Program-made: the position numbers and the translations under genes
From: DATAXV01 sp036272915
GTDB lineage: Bacteria; Chloroflexota; Dormibacteria; Dormibacterales; Dormibacteraceae
NCBI GenBank assembly: GCA_036272915.1
Contig: DATAXV010000177.1
Span: 1 to 38,103 of the forward strand
Reading direction: 5' to 3'
Length of the DNA stretch: 38,103 nucleotides
In this document: piece by piece, positions 24,951 to 33,236 of the stretch
How positions within the stretch are numbered: the first letter of the stretch is position 1
Layout: each line of letters starts with the position of its first letter
Notes under the pieces: model-generated
What the model was told of the DNA's origin: nothing
Database searches by the model: none
The model's input: only the letters and a program-made list of their open reading frames with translations

Positions 24951-26318
24951 TCAGGACGTCGGCCCGGGCAACGCCTCCAGCTCGTTGCCGAGACCGGGCG
25001 CCAGCTGGATGCCGGTGTCGTGAAGATCGCGCTCGCAACGCTCGACGATCACGACCTGCGCTCCCCTGATCGCGGAGAGGGCGGCCTGCGGATCCATGTA
25101 GAGCGAGTCGAGGTGGAGGAAGCTGACGTTGCTGAAGAACGGCGCCAGCTGGGCCTCGGCGTTGAAGGTGAACGAGTCGCCCAGGATGAGCACGCGAGGC
25201 TGGACCAGCGGAGCACCGGTCGAGGTCGACTGGCTGTGCCAGTACTCCAGCTGATAGGACCCTGGGGAGCCCTTGACGTGCGGGTGGATCGTGACCGCGC
25301 TCATGGGGCCGGCGTCGGTCGTGACCCCAGCCCGCTGCGGGACCACGTTCAGTGCCGGGACCGTCGACAGCCCGCCCTGGAGCATGGATAGGTCGGCCGG
25401 CATGGGGTGGTCCGGCTGGTAGTCCCAGTCGGTGTCGGCGAGGGCGCCAGGGGAGAGGGCGTTGACCAACTGCTTGGCGTAGATCATCGCGCCGACCCCG
25501 TTCCAGTGCGTGTCCTTCCGCCGGTAGACGAGGTCGGGGCCGTCGTGGTCGGCCTTGTCGAGGGCGGGGAGCAGCGGTATGTATCCCTGTGGCGGGTCGG
25601 TGGCCATGAACTTCCAGAGCTTGGCCTTGGCCTTCGCCGAACAGTCCCTGCCGAGGAAGCTCGAGGGCAGGAAGCGGGACTCCACCGTCGACTTGTCGGG
25701 CGCGATCGTGTAGTAGACCTGGCGGCCGGATGCGTTCAGCGCGGTACGCAGCTCGTTGATCACCGGCACCAGACCCTGCGTCTGAAGGTTCACCCCCAGG
25801 CACGCGAACTGGAAGTCCTGCCAGTAGTAGAGGACGCCGTTGAGCCCCGGGAGCACCGCGTAGTCGGGCACCTGCCGGAGCTCGGCGAGCTCGCCGGTGG
25901 AGCCTCCCTCCTGGAGCGGGATCCCCGAGGTCGCCCAGTCCTGCCAGGCGGGCGGTGGCTGCTCGTGGAAGAGGCTCGCCTCGAGCTGCCGGTTGGCCTG
26001 CACCGCGTCATACCGGCCGACTAGGTGATCGGTCGCCCAGGAGTTGAAGCCGTTGAAGAAGCCCCATCCGGACCTCGCGCTGGGGAACGGCGCCAGCCCG
26101 TGGTTCTCGAACGCCGCCGGGCGCTTGCCGGCCAGGTAGCCGAGGACCGGGCCGAAGAGGAGGAGGACGGCCAGGGCGCACACGAGCGTCCGCTCCCAGG
26201 CGGGCGTCGGGGCGGGCCGGATCGGGTCGTTCTGCAGGCGGCGCCGCCTGCCACCCGAAGGCGGTGGTGGTGGCGGCGGCGGCGGCGGAGGCGGCGGCGG
26301 CGGAGGCAGTTGGCTCAT
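24951..26318 (-). CDS. AlgJ/AlgX-like (DHHW-type) SGNH protein for polysaccharide O-acetylation
   Basis: A 455-residue protein. Residues 5-20 are sixteen consecutive prolines, then a basic stretch and a membrane helix (LVCALAVLLLFGPVLGYLAG) that places the rest outside. The outer domain has the AlgJ/AlgX-type motifs: VYYTIAPDKSTVESRFLP, the Asp-His pair in RRKDTHWNGVGAMIYA, and the nucleophile Ser in VLILGDSFTFNAEAQLAPFF. In alginate and cellulose systems such proteins receive acetyl groups delivered across the membrane by an MBOAT protein and transfer them to the polymer. The gene encoding that partner ends 3 nt upstream. It is the last gene of the exopolysaccharide operon. The proline run, encoded by CCG/CCA/CCT just after initiation, should make translation depend on EF-P. 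Confidence 0.85.
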   Translation of the reverse strand: MSQLPPPPPPPPPPPPPPPPSGGRRRRLQNDPIRPAPTPAWERTLVCALAVLLLFGPVLGYLAGKRPAAFENHGLAPFPSARSGWGFFNGFNSWATDHLVGRYDAVQANRQLEASLFHEQPPPAWQDWATSGIPLQEGGSTGELAELRQVPDYAVLPGLNGVLYYWQDFQFACLGVNLQTQGLVPVINELRTALNASGRQVYYTIAPDKSTVESRFLPSSFLGRDCSAKAKAKLWKFMATDPPQGYIPLLPALDKADHDGPDLVYRRKDTHWNGVGAMIYAKQLVNALSPGALADTDWDYQPDHPMPADLSMLQGGLSTVPALNVVPQRAGVTTDAGPMSAVTIHPHVKGSPGSYQLEYWHSQSTSTGAPLVQPRVLILGDSFTFNAEAQLAPFFSNVSFLHLDSLYMDPQAALSAIRGAQVVIVERCERDLHDTGIQLAPGLGNELEALPGPTS

Positions 26319-26321
26319 GCG

Positions 26322-27749
26322 TCAGAACCTGTAGTAGAGGAATGGTGAGAACGTGCCGGCGGCGACGAAGATCGCGGCGCAGGGCGCGGCCAGAGCGGAG
26401 TAGCTCAGGCGGAGCGCCTTCCCGGTCCAGCCGGTCGACGTCTGCAGCACCCTGCCCGTCACCCATCCGGCCGGCAGCAGGACAACGGTGAGCGCGGCGA
26501 AGAAGACGAAGAGCCGGAGGTGGGTGACGTCGGTCAGGATCTCGACCGGCATCGGCCCCGGATGCCAGCTGAGCATCCTGCCCAGGTACGCGACGGCGTA
26601 GCCGAGGGAGGTGGCTCGGAAGAAGACCCAGCCGACGACGACCAGCAGGAAGGTCAGCGCCCGTCGCGGCACCACCCAGGCACGGTCGGGAAGCGCGGCG
26701 ACCCCGGTGACCCGTTCGACGACGAGCAGGGTGCCGTGGAAGAGCCCCCAGGCGAGGAACGTCCAGGCCGCCCCGTGCCAGAAGCCGACCAGCACGAAGA
26801 CGATGTACAGGTTGAGGTACAGCCGGGGACGCGAGACGCGGTTCCCGCCGAGCGGGATGTAGACGTAGTCCCGGAACCAGAGCGACAGCGACATGTGCCA
26901 GCGACGCCAGAAGTCGGTGATCGAGACGGCGCTGTAGGGCCGGGCGAAGTTCTCGGGCAGCTGGAAGCCGAACATCCGGCCCATGCCGATGGCCATGTCC
27001 GAATAGCCCGAGAAGTCGAAGTAGATCTGCAGCGCGTAGGCGGCGGCACCGAACCAGGCGCCGGCCGTGGTCAGGTCGTGAGGGGAGGTGATGAAGGCCG
27101 CGTTGGCCAGGGGCCCGATGGTGTCGGCGACGAGGACCTTCTTGGCCAGGCCCAGCGAGAACCGCGGGAAGCCGGCCGCGAAGTCGGCGAACTTGCTCTC
27201 AGGCGGCCGCGAGAGCTGATCCGCGATCTGGCCGTAGCGGACGATCGGGCCCGCGATCAGCTGCGGGAACATGGCGATGTAGGCGGCGAAGGCGAGAGGA
27301 TCCCGCTGCGCGCGGCGGTCGCGCCGGTGCACGTCGACGACGTAGGAGAGGTGGTGGAAGGTGAAGAAGGAGATCCCGATCGGGAGAGCGAGATCGACGA
27401 TGGGGACTGACCCGGCGCCCAGCATGCGGGCCAGGTCGTGGACCTGGCTGGTGGCGAAGCCGGCGTACTTCCAGATCAGGAGCATGCCCAGGTCGATGGC
27501 GACGGTCACGACCAGGATCGCGGTTCGCTGACGGGTCGGGGCGCCCTCCCTGTCCATGAGCAGCCCGGCGACGTAGTTGGCGGCCATGGTCCCGACCAGG
27601 GCCAGGCAGAAGCTGCCGGCGCCCCAGGCGTAGAAGACCAGGCTGGCGACGGCGATGACCGCGTTGCGTCCTCGGCGGGGGGTGATCCAGTAGACGGCCA
27701 GAACCGCGGGGAGGAAGTACCAGAGAAAGATGATCGAGGCGAAGTCCAC
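26322..27749 (-). CDS. MBOAT-family O-acyltransferase (AlgI-like)
   Basis: A 475-residue polytopic membrane acyltransferase. MBOAT hallmarks are the amphipathic MSLSLWFRDYVYIPLGGNR and the catalytic histidine region VGFWHGAAWTFLAWGLFHG. Upstream helices contain FFTFHHLSYVVDVHRRD and PQLIAGPIVRYGQIADQL, typical of AlgI. It should carry acetyl groups across the membrane for a sugar polymer and hand them to the AlgJ/AlgX-like protein encoded 3 nt downstream. The start is a GTG at 27749 preceded by GGAGAAGGGG. It follows the flippase gene by 104 nt, in which a TATCGAT could serve an internal promoter. Confidence 0.92.
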   Translation of the reverse strand: MDFASIIFLWYFLPAVLAVYWITPRRGRNAVIAVASLVFYAWGAGSFCLALVGTMAANYVAGLLMDREGAPTRQRTAILVVTVAIDLGMLLIWKYAGFATSQVHDLARMLGAGSVPIVDLALPIGISFFTFHHLSYVVDVHRRDRRAQRDPLAFAAYIAMFPQLIAGPIVRYGQIADQLSRPPESKFADFAAGFPRFSLGLAKKVLVADTIGPLANAAFITSPHDLTTAGAWFGAAAYALQIYFDFSGYSDMAIGMGRMFGFQLPENFARPYSAVSITDFWRRWHMSLSLWFRDYVYIPLGGNRVSRPRLYLNLYIVFVLVGFWHGAAWTFLAWGLFHGTLLVVERVTGVAALPDRAWVVPRRALTFLLVVVGWVFFRATSLGYAVAYLGRMLSWHPGPMPVEILTDVTHLRLFVFFAALTVVLLPAGWVTGRVLQTSTGWTGKALRLSYSALAAPCAAIFVAAGTFSPFLYYRF

Positions 27750-27853
27750 GCCGCTACCCCTTCTCCCGGATCGATATGCCCGTTGCTCTCATCCTCCCGG
27801 CGGCCAAGGGTACCCGACGGTCCCGAATCGGGCGGGACAGGATCCTGGAGAGG

Positions 27854-29146
27854 TCATCCGTGGGTCCCGAGCGCGGCCTGTCCCAGGGGCGGGTCGGCGT
27901 CATGGTGACGGGCGCGCAGCTCCCGCGCCAGGGCGTACCACCAGACGGCGCCACCCAGAGCCCCGCCGGCGGCGATGCCCCAGGCGGCGCCCGCGGCGCC
28001 GGCGACGAGGACGCCGACCACGGCCAGCGCCAGCGTGATCGGCGCGACGAGGAGGCGCACGCGGAGGCTGGCCCGGGCGGCGGCCATGATCCGGAGTCCG
28101 ATCGCGGCGCCGGCCGAGGCGGCGTTGGTCAGGGCGGCGACGGCGAGCGGCAGCACCACCGGCCGCGCATACTGCCAGGTCGCCCCGAACAGCTCGTCGC
28201 CGAGCCGCGGCGAGAAGGCGAGGAGCAGGATCGACCAGGCCAGCGTGGCGAGGGTCAGCGCGAGCGACGACCAGAGGCTGGTCGGGAGCACGTGGCGCGG
28301 CGTCGTCCGCAGGAGCCGGGCTCCCTCCGGCACCATTGCCGGCTGCGCCGCCTGCATCAGGACCCGAGGCGGTCCGAGCAGGATCTCCCCGGCCCGCAGG
28401 GCGCCGGCGGTGACCACGCCGGCGAGGATGCCGGCGAACCAGATCGTCGCCTGGAGGGCACCACCGGCGACGAGGTATTCAAGGGAGAAGCGCGGAGCCA
28501 GGTCGCGGTGACGCCAGAGCCATGCGACCAGCCGCTGCGGGTGGGGCAGGAGCCGTGCCTGGAGCATGCCAAGCGCCGCGCACGCCGTGGCGCTCGCGCC
28601 CCAGACGGTGATCATGCCGGCGACCTCGTGATGGCCGTCCCGGGCCAGCCAGATCACGCCGCCCAGCTGCACGCCGGTCCAGATGGCGTCGTTGAGCACC
28701 GCCTGGAACGGAGTGCCGAGGGCGAAGAAGCAGTAGCGCCAGGCGTCCTTCAGCAGCAGCCCGGGCACGCACAGGGCCAGCCCCAATGTCGCCAGCCGCA
28801 GCGAGCCGTCGTGGAGCAGGGGCAGCGTCACCAGCCCGCAGATGCCCACCGCGGCGCCCGCGGTCACGGTCGCCCCCGTCGACCAGCGGCAGCCGTCGCG
28901 GAGGGTGTCCAGGTCGCCGCCGGGATACCGGATCAGCAGGGGCTCGGAGGCGAAGGAGCGGGAGACGCCGACGACCACCAGGTAGACGGAGTAGAGGAGG
29001 GTGAAGTCGCCGAAGGCGTGCGGGCTCACGGCGCGGGCGACGAGCGCCGCCAGCGCGAAGCTGCTGAGGCTGACCAGACCCTGGTCGGCGACGATCCAGC
29101 CCACCCGCAGGTGGCCTCTGCCGATCCGCCGGCGCAGCGAGATCAT
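27854..29146 (-). CDS. Wzx-like polysaccharide flippase (MATE/MOP superfamily)
   Basis: A 430-residue protein with about 12-14 hydrophobic helices, of the polysaccharide-transporter (Wzx) branch of the MOP exporters. Typical features are the N-terminal VADQGLVSLSSFALAALVAR, then FGDFTLLYSVYLVVVGVSRS, and in the second half TAGALRAGEILLGPPRVLMQ. It should flip the lipid-linked repeat unit to the outer face for the polymerase encoded just upstream. The start overlaps the polymerase stop as ATGA and has GGAGGAGG 2-6 nt upstream. The ~12 residues at the C-terminus are polar and cytoplasmic. Confidence 0.87.
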   Translation of the reverse strand: MISLRRRIGRGHLRVGWIVADQGLVSLSSFALAALVARAVSPHAFGDFTLLYSVYLVVVGVSRSFASEPLLIRYPGGDLDTLRDGCRWSTGATVTAGAAVGICGLVTLPLLHDGSLRLATLGLALCVPGLLLKDAWRYCFFALGTPFQAVLNDAIWTGVQLGGVIWLARDGHHEVAGMITVWGASATACAALGMLQARLLPHPQRLVAWLWRHRDLAPRFSLEYLVAGGALQATIWFAGILAGVVTAGALRAGEILLGPPRVLMQAAQPAMVPEGARLLRTTPRHVLPTSLWSSLALTLATLAWSILLLAFSPRLGDELFGATWQYARPVVLPLAVAALTNAASAGAAIGLRIMAAARASLRVRLLVAPITLALAVVGVLVAGAAGAAWGIAAGGALGGAVWWYALARELRARHHDADPPLGQAALGTHG

Positions 29147-30654
29147 GCCTCCTCCCGGGCTCCGCGGAGCAGGGCGAGGGCGGGTCCGCAGCCGAGAGCG
29201 AGGGTGGTCACGGCCATGCCGTCGAAGAGGGTGTTGTTGGCAACGCTGTCGACCAGGATGACGATCAGCAGGGCCAGTCCGAGCAGCGCCTCCGGGCGCT
29301 CCTCGGGTCCGGCACGGGCCACCTGCCATACGGCCAGCGCGAGGAGCAGCGTCGCCCCCAGATAGGCGAGCAGGCCGAGCCAGCCGGCCTCGCCCAGGAC
29401 CGCGGGCCACGAGGTGTCGAGCAGGTAGAACCGGGTCTGCGGCGAGAGGCCGTAGACGTCGGCCAGGCCGTACTCCCGGTAGACCGGGCTGTAGGGGCTG
29501 ACGGAGAGCTTGCTCGCGAACCTGCCGAAGCCGACCCCGAGCGGGAAGTGGTCGTCGGCGATCCTGACCGAGGTCAGGTAGAGCTCGGCCCTCGGGTTGC
29601 GGCCGGGCCCGGCGTAGACGCGGAGCTGGTGAGCGAGCACCGGCAGCATGATCGCGACGACGACGAGCACCACCGCCGCTCCCGCCGCGACCGCGCGGAG
29701 CGGGATGCGGCGGACGCCGTAGACGAGAAGCGGCAGCAGGACCAGGACCGCCGCGTCGCAGGCGACGCCCTTGACCCGCTCCGACATCAGGGTCGCGATC
29801 AGGTAGAGGACGCAGTAGACCGCCTCGGTCCGTCCCCGCCGCAGCAGGAGCCGGGCGTAGGCGACCGCGAAGAGCGCCGACGAGATCAGCGAGAGGCTGC
29901 CGGGGTCGGTGAAGATCGACTGCACCGCCGAGCCCTGGCGGAAGTCCGAGTTGGGCACGTAGCCGGTCCCCAGCAGCGAGCGCAGCTGGTGCGGGAGGAA
30001 GGTGTCGATGACGGCGAAGGCCACGATCACCAGGCCCACCGCCATCGTCACCCGCCAGATGTCCTCGAGGTCGCGCCGCCGCCAGGGCAGCAGGCAGCAG
30101 ACGAGGAGCCAGATCCAGAGCTTGACTTCGAGCCAGCCGCCCTCGACCAGGTGGCGCACGCCGACGTGGAGGACGAGCCCGGAGAGTCCGCCGCACAGCA
30201 GCACGACGGCGGCCGCCGCCAGGATCATCCACTCGACCCGGCCGGCGAGCCGGCGCCACCGGCCGAGGACGACGATGAGGAAGACCAGCATGATCGCGTC
30301 GTCCGCGCTCTGGATCAGCTGCGAGAGCTCGGTCCCGCCGCCGGTCAGCCCCGCACCGGAGCCGGCCATCGCCGCCAGCGTCTGCTTGACCACCGAGAAG
30401 ACCCAGAAGGCGAGAAAGACGGGAACGGGCTGCTCGGCGAAGAGGATCGCCAGCCCGGGAGCGAGCACGAGGGCGCAGAGCGCCAGTCCCAGGCGATGTT
30501 CGCCGAAGAGGATGAGGACGGCGCCGGCGAACAGGACCAGACCGGCCAGCCCGATCAGCGCCGCGGTGAGGGTGCGACGCTCCTCGGTCCACTCCCGCAT
30601 CCGCCTCGACAGGTCGGGATACAGGGGCGCGGCCCCCGGAAAGATGGCGAGCAT
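29143..30654 (-). CDS. Wzy/O-antigen-ligase-like polysaccharide polymerase
   Basis: A 503-residue polytopic membrane protein with about 12 hydrophobic segments and a large outer loop near residues 340-400 that contains VGFGRFASKLSVSPYSPVYR and DTSWPAVLGEAGWLGLLAYL. The loop pattern 'vG.G...f' then 'h...l..l.e.G..gl..y' is that of the Wzy_C/O-antigen ligase family. It should polymerise lipid-linked repeat units after the flippase. The start is ambiguous. I chose the ATG at 30654, 20 nt after the GT4 stop, because the longer frame (from 30699) would overlap that gene. Its stop overlaps the flippase start by 4 bp. Confidence 0.83.
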   Translation of the reverse strand: MLAIFPGAAPLYPDLSRRMREWTEERRTLTAALIGLAGLVLFAGAVLILFGEHRLGLALCALVLAPGLAILFAEQPVPVFLAFWVFSVVKQTLAAMAGSGAGLTGGGTELSQLIQSADDAIMLVFLIVVLGRWRRLAGRVEWMILAAAAVVLLCGGLSGLVLHVGVRHLVEGGWLEVKLWIWLLVCCLLPWRRRDLEDIWRVTMAVGLVIVAFAVIDTFLPHQLRSLLGTGYVPNSDFRQGSAVQSIFTDPGSLSLISSALFAVAYARLLLRRGRTEAVYCVLYLIATLMSERVKGVACDAAVLVLLPLLVYGVRRIPLRAVAAGAAVVLVVVAIMLPVLAHQLRVYAGPGRNPRAELYLTSVRIADDHFPLGVGFGRFASKLSVSPYSPVYREYGLADVYGLSPQTRFYLLDTSWPAVLGEAGWLGLLAYLGATLLLALAVWQVARAGPEERPEALLGLALLIVILVDSVANNTLFDGMAVTTLALGCGPALALLRGAREEA

Positions 30655-30673
30655 CAGCGCCGGTCCACCGGCG

Positions 30674-31903
30674 TCACAGCCGAACCCCGACGGTCCCATA
30701 CACCGCCCGCATCCGCTCCACCCAGCGCTCCTCGGTCAGCTCCGCACTCGCGTAGGCCCGCGCCGCCGCCGCCAGGCGACGGCCCAGGCCGGGGTCATCC
30801 CGGGTCACCTGTCGGAGCATGTTGGCCCATGCGGATACATCCGCGCTCGGGCAGAGCAGGCCCCGGTCCCGGCCCAGCTGCTCGGGGATGCCGCCGATGT
30901 CAGCCCCGACGACGGGCAGCCCGGCGTCCCACGCCTCGAGCACGACGAAGGGCCACACCTCGGGCCAGATCGACGGCACCGCAAGTGCGGCCGCCCTCTC
31001 CATCTCGCTCCTGACCTCCGCAGGCGACCGCGCGCCGGCGAACAGGACCTCCGCGCCCAGGTCCGCGGCCAGGCCCTCGAGGGCGGGCCGGGAGCGGCCG
31101 TCACCCACCACCCGCAGCGGCAGCCCCGCCGCCGCGCAGGCGCGGATCAGCACGTCAACGCCCTTCTCCGGCACCAGCCGGCCGACGAAGAGCACGTGGC
31201 CCTCCCTCGATTCGGAGGGCGGATCGCCGAGGAGGTGGAAGTTGGGCACGGTGTGGATCCGGTCGGGGGCGATGCCGGCGGCCTCGGCGGCGCGACGCTG
31301 GAGCTGGTTGAGGACGACAGTCGCGCCGACACACCGCCGGTAGGTGCCCCATCCTCGCGAGACGACCGCCTCCGCGCTGAGCACGGCGCCGGCCAGGTGA
31401 GAGGAATCCCAGCAGGCCCTGGTGGCAGGTGCCCAGAGCCAGGCGTGCGGCCGGTCGAGGCAGATGGTGCAGACCTGGTTCCGGCGCTCGTCGAAGAGGC
31501 GGTAGTTGGGGCAGCCGAGCTTGTAGTCGTGGACGCTGAGCACGATCGGGATCCCCCTGCCGTGCAGGGTGTGAAGGAAGGTGGTGCCCAGTTGGTGGTA
31601 GGCGTGGACCACGTGCGCGGCGTCGATGCGCACCTCGTCCAGGAGCCGCCTCAGGCGGTCGATCGTGGCCAGCCCGGCGACCGCCCGCCCGGCGGCGCGC
31701 GCCCGGCCGGTGGGGGACCCGCCGCGCATCTCGACGCCGGGGACGAAGTAGCGCCGGTACGGGGTGGGCTCGGTCTCCTCCTCGTCCATGGCGAACGGCA
31801 CCACCTCGTGACCGAGCTCCTCGAACGCCCGGCGCGCGTCCATGACGTACCGCTCGACGCCGCCGAAGCGACGCCAGTACTTGTTGACGAGCAGGATCCG
31901 CAT
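30674..31903 (-). CDS. GT4 family glycosyltransferase
   Basis: A 409-residue GT-B glycosyltransferase. The N-terminus MRILLVNKYWRRFGGVERYV is the classic GT4 start, with the GG loop that contacts the acceptor. It also has DAAHVVHAYHQLGTTFLHTL and, in the C-terminal half, VLFVGRLVPEKGVDVLIRAC and PEVWPFVVLEAWDAGLPVVG, the E-x7-E nucleotide-sugar site. A four-cysteine stretch (LGCPNYRLFDERRNQVCTIC...ACWDSS) near residues 125-165 is seen in a subgroup of these enzymes. The start is the ATG at 31903; the frame further upstream is Arg/Pro-rich and overlaps the preceding gene. It follows the initiating transferase by 26 bp. Confidence 0.9.
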   Translation of the reverse strand: MRILLVNKYWRRFGGVERYVMDARRAFEELGHEVVPFAMDEEETEPTPYRRYFVPGVEMRGGSPTGRARAAGRAVAGLATIDRLRRLLDEVRIDAAHVVHAYHQLGTTFLHTLHGRGIPIVLSVHDYKLGCPNYRLFDERRNQVCTICLDRPHAWLWAPATRACWDSSHLAGAVLSAEAVVSRGWGTYRRCVGATVVLNQLQRRAAEAAGIAPDRIHTVPNFHLLGDPPSESREGHVLFVGRLVPEKGVDVLIRACAAAGLPLRVVGDGRSRPALEGLAADLGAEVLFAGARSPAEVRSEMERAAALAVPSIWPEVWPFVVLEAWDAGLPVVGADIGGIPEQLGRDRGLLCPSADVSAWANMLRQVTRDDPGLGRRLAAAARAYASAELTEERWVERMRAVYGTVGVRL

Positions 31904-31929
31904 CGCCTGGCGCGAGCGGTCGGCCGCCC

Positions 31930-32592
31930 TTAGGCGGTGTCCGACTCGATCCCGGTCAGGCCTCGGCCGCGGCCGTGGCCGCGCAGACCGCTGATCAGCA
32001 CGTGCACGGTGCGGACGAGGATCTGAAGGTCCAGCCAGGGACCCTGGTTGCGGACGTAGTAGATGTCCTTCTCCACGTCCTCGTAGATGGGCGTTCCGGT
32101 GCGATGGTGCACCTGCCACCATCCGGTGAGGCCGGGGCGGATCAGGTGGCGCTCATGCATCCAGGGCTCGAACCGGCTCAGGAGCAGGTACTGCTCCGGC
32201 CGCGGCCCGATTAGGCTCATCTCGCCCCGGATCACGTTCAGCAGCTGTGGGAGCTCGTCGAGGCCGGTGCGGCGCAGCACCGCTCCCAGCGGGGTGATGC
32301 GGGGGTCGTCGTCACTCGGCTTGCGGCCATACACGGGCGAGTCGACGCTCATGGTCCGGAACTTGAGGATGGTGAAGGGCTTCGCCTTGAGGCCGCCCCT
32401 CGCCTGGCGGAAGAGGATCGGCCCCCGGGAGTCGAGGCGTATCGCGACCGCGATCGCGGCGACGAGTAGTGACAGGCAGACGCAGAGCAGCAGGGCGAGG
32501 ACGCGGTCCAGCACGATGCGCACGGCGCGATAGGGAGAACGAGGGAGTCTGGCCTCGAGCTCCGGCCAGGAGTCCCCGTCAGCCTGCCTCAT
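31930..32592 (-). CDS. initiating sugar-phosphate transferase (WcaJ/PglC-type)
   Basis: A 220-residue monotopic phosphoglycosyl transferase, the enzyme that starts repeat-unit synthesis by moving a sugar-1-phosphate from a UDP-sugar to undecaprenyl phosphate. An N-terminal hydrophobic re-entrant helix (VLALLLCVCLSLLVAAIAVA) precedes ILFRQARGG and ILKFRTM. The Asp-Glu catalytic dyad is in TGLDELPQLLNVIRGEMSLI, followed by GPRPEQY and RPGLTGWWQV. It lacks the extra N-terminal membrane bundle of full-length WcaJ. The start is the ATG at 32592 with GAGGAGGG upstream; the longer frame adds unconserved sequence. It is the first gene of a six-gene minus-strand operon running to 24951. Confidence 0.92.
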   Translation of the reverse strand: MRQADGDSWPELEARLPRSPYRAVRIVLDRVLALLLCVCLSLLVAAIAVAIRLDSRGPILFRQARGGLKAKPFTILKFRTMSVDSPVYGRKPSDDDPRITPLGAVLRRTGLDELPQLLNVIRGEMSLIGPRPEQYLLLSRFEPWMHERHLIRPGLTGWWQVHHRTGTPIYEDVEKDIYYVRNQGPWLDLQILVRTVHVLISGLRGHGRGRGLTGIESDTA

Positions 32593-32635
32593 CTCGCCCA
32601 ACGGCCCTCCTCTCGACGCCTGCACGTGAGGATGG

Positions 32636-32641
32636 AGTGTA
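32636..32641 (-). promoter_or_regulatory. probable promoter of the exopolysaccharide operon (-10)
   Basis: On the minus strand TACACT lies 43 nt before the ATG at 32592, with TTGCGG 18 nt upstream as a possible -35. The leader contains the ribosome site GAGGAGGG. Confidence 0.4.
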
Positions 32642-32795
32642 GCCAAGCCCGGAAGACCGCCGCAACTCACGCATCCCGCACCTGGTTGTCGATCCGGTTG
32701 GCGCTCCACCGGGTGCCGCGTTACCGCGAGGGACCTCCGGGGCGTGGAGGCCGCGGCCACGGGAGCTCCGGCTGCGTGCCCCCAGGACCCGGCGA

Positions 32796-33149
32796 TCAAC
32801 GCTTTCGCTTCAAGCCGAAGGGCATCCAGTCGTATGCGCTCCGCAGGTCGGGTTCGGTGTCGAGCATGGCGGCGAGGTCGGCGGGCGCCTCCACCTGGCG
32901 GGGCTGGTCATCCAGCTCGAGGTGGACGACGATCTCCTCGCGCGCGTCGATTCGGCTCGCGGCACGGTTGGCCCCGTTGATGCCGATGAGGAGCTGGCCG
33001 CGCATCGCGGCGACCCTGGTCCGCCAGGTGTGGCCGTCGATGGTGACGACCACCGGTGGCCGTCCGCCCTGCCGACGCCGTCGACGAACTCCTGCGACCT
33101 CGATCCCGAGGGCGTTCCCCGGCGGAATGACCGTGGCCCGGAACTCCAT
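32796..33149 (-). CDS. DUF1905 domain protein, truncated relative to YdeI-type homologues
   Basis: A 117-residue protein. MEFRATVIPPGNALGIEV, then RPPVVVTIDGHTWRTRVAAM and LLIGINGANRAASR are typical of DUF1905 beta-barrel domains. The C-terminal PADLAAMLDTEPDLRSAYDW normally leads into a YdeI/OmdA helical domain, but here the frame ends after PFGLKRKR, so that domain is missing. The segment GVRRRRRQGG replaces the usual acidic helix start. Read one base out of frame the same DNA gives EFVDGVGRADG, which fits the family better, so two compensating indels may have occurred (about 33065-33100). GGAGG lies 6 nt before the ATG. Function unknown; possibly decaying. Confidence 0.72.
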   Translation of the reverse strand: MEFRATVIPPGNALGIEVAGVRRRRRQGGRPPVVVTIDGHTWRTRVAAMRGQLLIGINGANRAASRIDAREEIVVHLELDDQPRQVEAPADLAAMLDTEPDLRSAYDWMPFGLKRKR

Positions 33150-33230
33150 ACCAATCCTCCGGGGAGCTCCGGTTCAATCAGGAGCGGTGGGGGGCACGTC
33201 GCTCCCCAGCATTCGCCGGAAGGACGCCGA

Positions 33231-33236
33231 TAGGAT
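33231..33236 (+). promoter_or_regulatory. -10-like TAGGAT box at the lepA start
   Basis: TAGGAT is separated by 7 nt from the GTG at 33244 and overlaps the alternative ATG at 33235. If used as a -10, the transcript would begin at the GTG. Confidence 0.35.

Noticed and set aside
26241..26306. GGC/GGT repeat considered as a tandem-repeat or CRISPR-like element
   Set aside because: It is the coding sequence of the proline run in the AlgJ/AlgX-like protein; no spacer structure.
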